DNA from: Acanthamoeba lenticulata
Taxonomy: Eukaryota > Discosea > Longamoebia > Acanthamoebidae
DNA: 10,268 nucleotides
Assembly: GCA_002179805.1 (NCBI GenBank)
Contig: NAVB01001497.1
Location: 1-10,268, forward strand
Direction of reading: 5' to 3'
A program made the translations under genes and the position numbers. This document shows, one piece after another, positions 7,601 through 10,268 of the stretch (position 1 is its first letter; the number at the start of each line of letters is the position of its first letter). The notes below the pieces were generated by a model. That model saw nothing but the letters and a program-made list of their open reading frames with translations, searched no databases and was not told the origin of the DNA.

Positions 7601-10268
7601 TACGACAGCTGGCCCTGATGACGAAGGGGACGGAAGGCAAAATATAAAAGAGGGGTTGGTCCAAGTAGTTAGTGGGGAGGAGAAGGATGTAGTAGTCTGT
7701 ACTTCATCGACAGACTTGCGCAAGTCGTTGAACAGGCGCGTCAGCCTCTGCAAAATGTCTGTGATTCGGAGGCACATGTGGTCCCAGAACAAGAAAATAA
7801 GAATAAGAAATGATGTGTTAACAGTACCAATAAAAAGAATAATCAAAATGATAAAACAAAAAAAAATGGAAAAAGAAAGGAGGGCACCTGAGTCGACGTT
7901 GGGCCCGTAGGACTGGAGCAGGGCCAGCTCCGATGCCGTGTCCGGGTTGTCGATGGCGTGGCTGCAGTCAAGCCAAACAGGAACGTGAGCGACCGCGAGC
8001 CACGTCTCTTCGAAGAAGATGAAGAGGTCATCAGTTGAGAGGCATCATACCAGGAGAAACAGTCCCCAATCTCCCGGAAGAAATCGTTGCCCAGGAACGG
8101 ATAGCCCGGCCTGCACACCAGGTTCGTGCTCGTGACGATTAGAGAACACAGGAGGACAGCAGCCCATGAAGCAAAGAGGCGAACCTGTTGGCAAGGGCGA
8201 TGACGCGGAACTTGGGGTGTATGAACACCACGCCGGCCTCCTCCTCGCGGGCGGTCTCCCGGCCCATGATCCTGGTGGACAAGCAATGCTGTCAAGGCGC
8301 GCCAGGGCAGCGTTCAGGACCTGCCGCACGAGAGAGATGCGAGGTACCGTCGGCCATCGGCGAGCAGCATGTAGCGGTCCTCGATGAGGCCCTTCAACAC
8401 GCACACAACCTCCAGCGGCGCCTTGTCCGCCTCGTCCTGCACACACAAGACAGGAAAGGCGTTGGTTGGCGTTGGTTGGCGCTCAAGAGCCGAATCACAT
8501 CGACATTGTACGAGGCCAACGGGACGAACCAGCACGAGGATGCGGCCGTGAACGACCGCCCGCACGAGCGGAGAGTCGAGCCACACGATGCGACCGTCGG
8601 CAAGTGAGGGCGCCGACGTGAGCGATTGCACGGTGGTGTCCCTGTGGAGCTGCATGTACTCGCGCTCCTTGCCCAGAAGCTCCAGCAGTCGATCGGCCAG
8701 CTTGTTCTTGCCCACGCCTTGGTTGCCGATGAGAAGCAGGTGCTCGCCGAGCTGGAAATGGCGGATGAGGTCCCGCAGCACCACCACTGCCCCAAGGCGG
8801 AATGTGAGGTCTTCAAATGCTCATGTGTGTACGTATGTGCGGCTGCGGGAAGAGAAGTCGTACGGTGCTTGGGCACATCGTAGAAGAGGACATGCGGCAC
8901 CAGCGCCGGTTGCTGCAGCGCAGTCCAGCATCAGCTCGGCAGCGGCGAGACGGCGATCTAGCCTGAGGAGGGAGAGGAAGCGCACCTCGGGCTTCTCGAT
9001 CTCGGCAGTGACGTCGCCAATCTTGACCAGCTCACGGCCATCCACCTGCACAAACTCCACTCGCAGGTTCTCTGCCAAGGGACGCTAGAGATGAGACGAC
9101 GAGACACACACGCACAGACAGCGGCCCAATGGCCTTTGCCTTACCTTCGCTGGTCGTTGGCGGCGGCGGATGGTGGATGCCCGCCTCCTGGAGCAGCTGG
9201 TGCACGGCCTCCCTCGTGTCCGGCGGAAGGAAGTGGAGCAGCAGCACGCTCTCGATGTTGTTGAACAGGTCTCCAGGGCTGCGGCTGCATCGCGACACCA
9301 AAGACCGTCCAGTTAAGCACAACCTTCAGAACGTGCACTTGATGGGCGGTGGTACGGTACCTCGACAAACGGACGGTGCGGATCAGCTGGCGCAGGGACA
9401 GGCAATTGGGAACGCCCCCGATCTTGTTGCCATACAGGGAGCGGTCAAAGCTGTAGACGATGCGCACGTACACATAAAGACATACGATTTGAGGCTGTTG
9501 GTGAGACTTGACGGCGCATCGGGCGTGCGCGGCCAGCTCGGGACGGGCGTACCGGAGGGCCTTCTCGAGCACGTCCAGCCCGTTGGGCAAATCACGGAAG
9601 AGGCTGCGCAAGATGTCGGCCTTTTGGTGGAAGAAGGACACATCGTTGAAGGCCAAGTAGTGGAAGTGGAACAGCGAGATCACCTCCGACGTCAGCCAGT
9701 TCACGCCTAGTGGGCCAGAACCACATACATGGTGAGCTCGACGTGAAGGAACGAAGGGGTTGTGGAGACAAGTGTGCCTTGCTTGAGCGTGGGAGGGTTG
9801 GCGAGGACGATGATGCGGAAGGCGGGGGCGATGGGAACGATCTTTCGCCGCCTGAGCTCGCGCTCGACCTTGGCCCTGTCCCATCCCTGCCCTGACGCGG
9901 CCTCTTCGGTCTGCCTTAGCCGGTCGACTCCCATACGGCGCTCCATTTCGGTCTCCTCGTCGCCCTCTTCTGCAGCAGCGTTACTGACCTGCTTCTGTTT
10001 TTATTTTTAATTATTATGAATATTAGTATTAACATGAAAAATCAATTGGTGGACGGACATACGTTGGTCATTTGGTCGAGCAGGACCTGCACCATGCGAT
10101 GATAGCGGTCCACACGCACCAGCCGTGTGCCGTCGAACAGTGTGATCTCCCTGCACCAAGCAGAACCATCGTCAAATAGAGAAACGGCAGCCAAGAAGGC
10201 CGGTGGCGAATGTTCACCTGTCGGAGACCAGACGCTGGAGCATGCTCAGCGTTGTGGCTGGAAGCCTG
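4019..10268 (-). CDS. VWA8: VWA8 orthologue: AAA+ ATPase with C-terminal von Willebrand factor A domain (3' part, 5' end outside window)
   Basis: This is the C-terminal ~1,520 residues of von Willebrand factor A domain-containing protein 8. In animals it is a roughly 1,900-residue, mainly mitochondrial ATPase with three AAA-type modules of the dynein/midasin/MoxR kind. Reading from 10268 down: the end of the second AAA module (FRIIVLANPP, RQLIR); the third module with Walker A GNQGVGKNK (8701-8727), LHRDTTVQSLT and Walker B ILVLDEADKA; ANRPGYPFLGNDFF and YPYSTREL helical regions; a long, less conserved, beta-rich middle (exon 5619-6579); a Gly-rich motif (VGGNTWAGGTGG); and the VWA domain with MIDAS DVSAS. 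The stop is TGA at 4021-4019. Two single-base gaps in frame (about 5792-5796 and 4487-4495) are needed to keep homology. Either the consensus is slightly wrong there or this copy is damaged; the otherwise intact exons favour error. The N-terminal targeting sequence lies outside the window. Confidence 0.96.
4487..4495 (-). other. VWA8: Frame break 2 in VWA8 (one base apparently missing)
   Basis: In the last exon the frame giving RRLERMLETVVMIME has to change to the frame giving GFEHKYAYAIVGHAGDG. Only five bases lie between the Glu codon and the Lys codon, where six would give exactly the spacing seen in animal VWA8. No intron can fit in this space. The exon length is again one short of the phase requirement. 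Confidence 0.85.
5122..5229 (-). other. VWA8: Conserved Gly-rich motif upstream of the VWA domain
   Basis: Exon 5532-5026 contains HGKIDPENTPHVGG followed by NTWAGGTGGRDTAGLGGKGG. This block is close to identical with animal VWA8 as I recall it and is the clearest single identifier of the gene. It is followed by SDAEKEAVSAEVKAAAKEMAR, a helix leading to the next exon. I know of no assigned function. Its conservation and position between the ATPase part and the VWA domain suggest a structural or coupling role. Confidence 0.9.
5785..5805 (-). other. VWA8: Frame break 1 in VWA8 (one base apparently missing)
   Basis: In exon 6579-5619 the frame encoding VVVNERALYLRRSGQLLTV and FFYTGALEPNG must change to the frame encoding GEPDEGQLEVVHPQARS and RPDHPMAR. 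No intron with acceptable sites and phase fits between them. The exon length is one short of what the flanking intron phases require. A run of four C (plus strand 5792-5795) sits at the change, a typical site for an under-called homopolymer. The exact position could be a few codons either side. Confidence 0.75.
6749..6833 (-). other. AT-rich VWA8 intron with long poly-T on the sense strand
   Basis: This 85-nt intron has donor GTATGT and acceptor TTGCAG. It is almost all A on the plus strand from about 6779 to 6824, so it is poly-T in the transcript direction. Splicing joins DRLV to VFLPSHNVLLLVD in phase 0. It contrasts sharply with the GC-rich exons either side. Confidence 0.9.
7759..7887 (-). 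other. Longest VWA8 intron in the window, AT-rich
   Basis: This 129-nt intron has donor GTGCCC and acceptor ATCACAG. It is rich in A on the plus strand (about 7793-7880). Splicing joins NVDS to DILQRLTRLFNDLR in phase 1. A second AG twelve bases into the next exon (TTGCAG) is a rejected acceptor because using it breaks the frame. Confidence 0.85.
8051..8912 (-). other. VWA8: Third AAA module core of VWA8 (Walker A and B)
   Basis: Joined exons 8912-8864, 8786-8530, 8436-8348, 8271-8185 and 8110-8051 encode VPHVLFYDVPKHLVVLRDLI, then FQLGEHLLLIGNQGVGKNK (Walker A, Lys and Asn in place of the usual Lys-Thr/Ser), LHRDTTVQSLT, and RILVLDEADKAP (Walker B with Asp-Glu). The module ends with the sensor-like FIHPKFRVIALANRPGYPF. 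The intron 8437-8529 cuts directly through the Walker B motif, between the hydrophobic strand and DEAD. Asn in the Walker A is normal for this module in animal VWA8, so it does not indicate loss of activity. Confidence 0.93.
8461..8480 (-). repeat. Two tandem copies of a 10-bp unit in an intron
   Basis: The unit GTTGGTTGGC occurs twice head to tail inside intron 8437-8529, preceded by a partial copy. It lies in the pyrimidine-rich 3' part of the intron when read on the sense strand. It is likely a small replication-slippage duplication with no evident role. Confidence 0.8.
9707..9777 (-). other. GC-AG intron of VWA8
   Basis: This 71-nt intron has donor AAG|GCACAC and acceptor CACTAG. Phase 1 on both sides joins PPTLKQ to GVNWLTSEVISLF. 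Every GT in the region gives the wrong phase, and reading through reaches a TAG at the acceptor itself. All other introns in the window start with GT. Confidence 0.7.
9989..10062 (-). other. AT-rich VWA8 intron with branch-point-like TACTAAT
   Basis: This 74-nt intron has donor GTATGT and acceptor AAGCAG. On the sense strand it contains TACTAAT, close to the yeast branch-point consensus TACTAAC, about 35 nt before the acceptor. A second acceptor six bases upstream (ACAG) would add Lys-Gln to the protein without changing frame. Confidence 0.8.

Larger units (their letters stand above)
4019..10268 (-). other. VWA8: Exon map of the VWA8 gene (22 exons in window)
   Basis: In transcription order the exons are: 10268-10218 (partial), 10150-10063, 9988-9778, 9706-9553, 9450-9361, 9284-9145, 9071-8986, 8912-8864, 8786-8530, 8436-8348, 8271-8185, 8110-8051, 7961-7888, 7758-7703, 7614-7454, 7354-6972, 6910-6834, 6748-6643, 6579-5619, 5532-5026, 4956-4772 and 4690-4019. 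Each junction keeps the reading frame and restores residues expected from VWA8. For example, ANR-PGYPF is joined across 8184/8111, CFSC-HAIDNP across 8050/7962, and DE-GQLSYPYS across 7702/7615. Less certain are the 6748-6643 end (alternative 6607), the 9450/9553 join, and the acceptors at 9284 and 9988, each with another AG six bases away. Introns range from 61 to 129 nt. Confidence 0.85.
9361..10268 (-). other. VWA8: C-terminal part of the second AAA module of VWA8
   Basis: The partial first exon (ATTLSMLQRLVSDR) joins exon 10150-10063 (EITLFDGTRLVRVDRYHRM), which then reads into a charged, poorly conserved insert (EEGDEETEMERR) and VPIAPAFRIIVLANPPTLKQ, the sensor-1-like strand. Exons 9706-9553 and 9450-9361 carry the lid helices (WLTSEVISLFHFHYL, RQLIRTVRLS). 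Walker A and B of this module lie outside the window to the right. Confidence 0.9.

Overview
The window looks like nuclear DNA from a GC-rich, intron-dense free-living protist. An Acanthamoeba-like amoebozoan is my best guess. The exons are strongly GC-biased, the introns are mostly 60-130 nt, donors are mainly GTRNGN or GTTCGN, several introns are AT-rich, and genes are packed tightly. The organism is inferred from style only; nothing in the sequence proves it. I see no bacterial operon, mobile element, CRISPR array or RNA gene.

Layout: (1) 1-84 is a short 5' flank. (2) 85-3813, plus strand, is a seven-exon gene for a 1,068-residue protein. It is almost entirely coiled coil up to about residue 925. 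It then has a short tail holding a near-match to the capping-protein-interaction (CPI) motif of CARMIL/CD2AP-type actin regulators, an Ala-rich segment and a Gly/Arg/Lys terminus. I do not recognise it as a named gene. (3) 3814-4018 is a 205-bp gap between convergent 3' ends. (4) 4019 to the right edge, minus strand, is the 3' part (22 exons, about 1,520 codons) of a VWA8 orthologue, a large AAA+ ATPase with a C-terminal von Willebrand factor A domain. The 5' part of this gene lies beyond 10268.

The VWA8 model was built by following splice phase from exon to exon and comparing with animal VWA8 as I remember it. Every junction is phase-consistent. Two places inside exons need one extra base to keep the conserved reading frame (near 5792-5796 and 4487-4495). 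These are either consensus errors in a draft assembly or real lesions. One intron uses a GC donor, and a few junctions are ambiguous.

The two genes are convergent and do not look functionally linked. The observation most worth following is the CPI-like motif at the end of the coiled-coil protein. It straddles an exon junction flanked on both sides by TG-rich introns, and retaining one of those introns would remove it.
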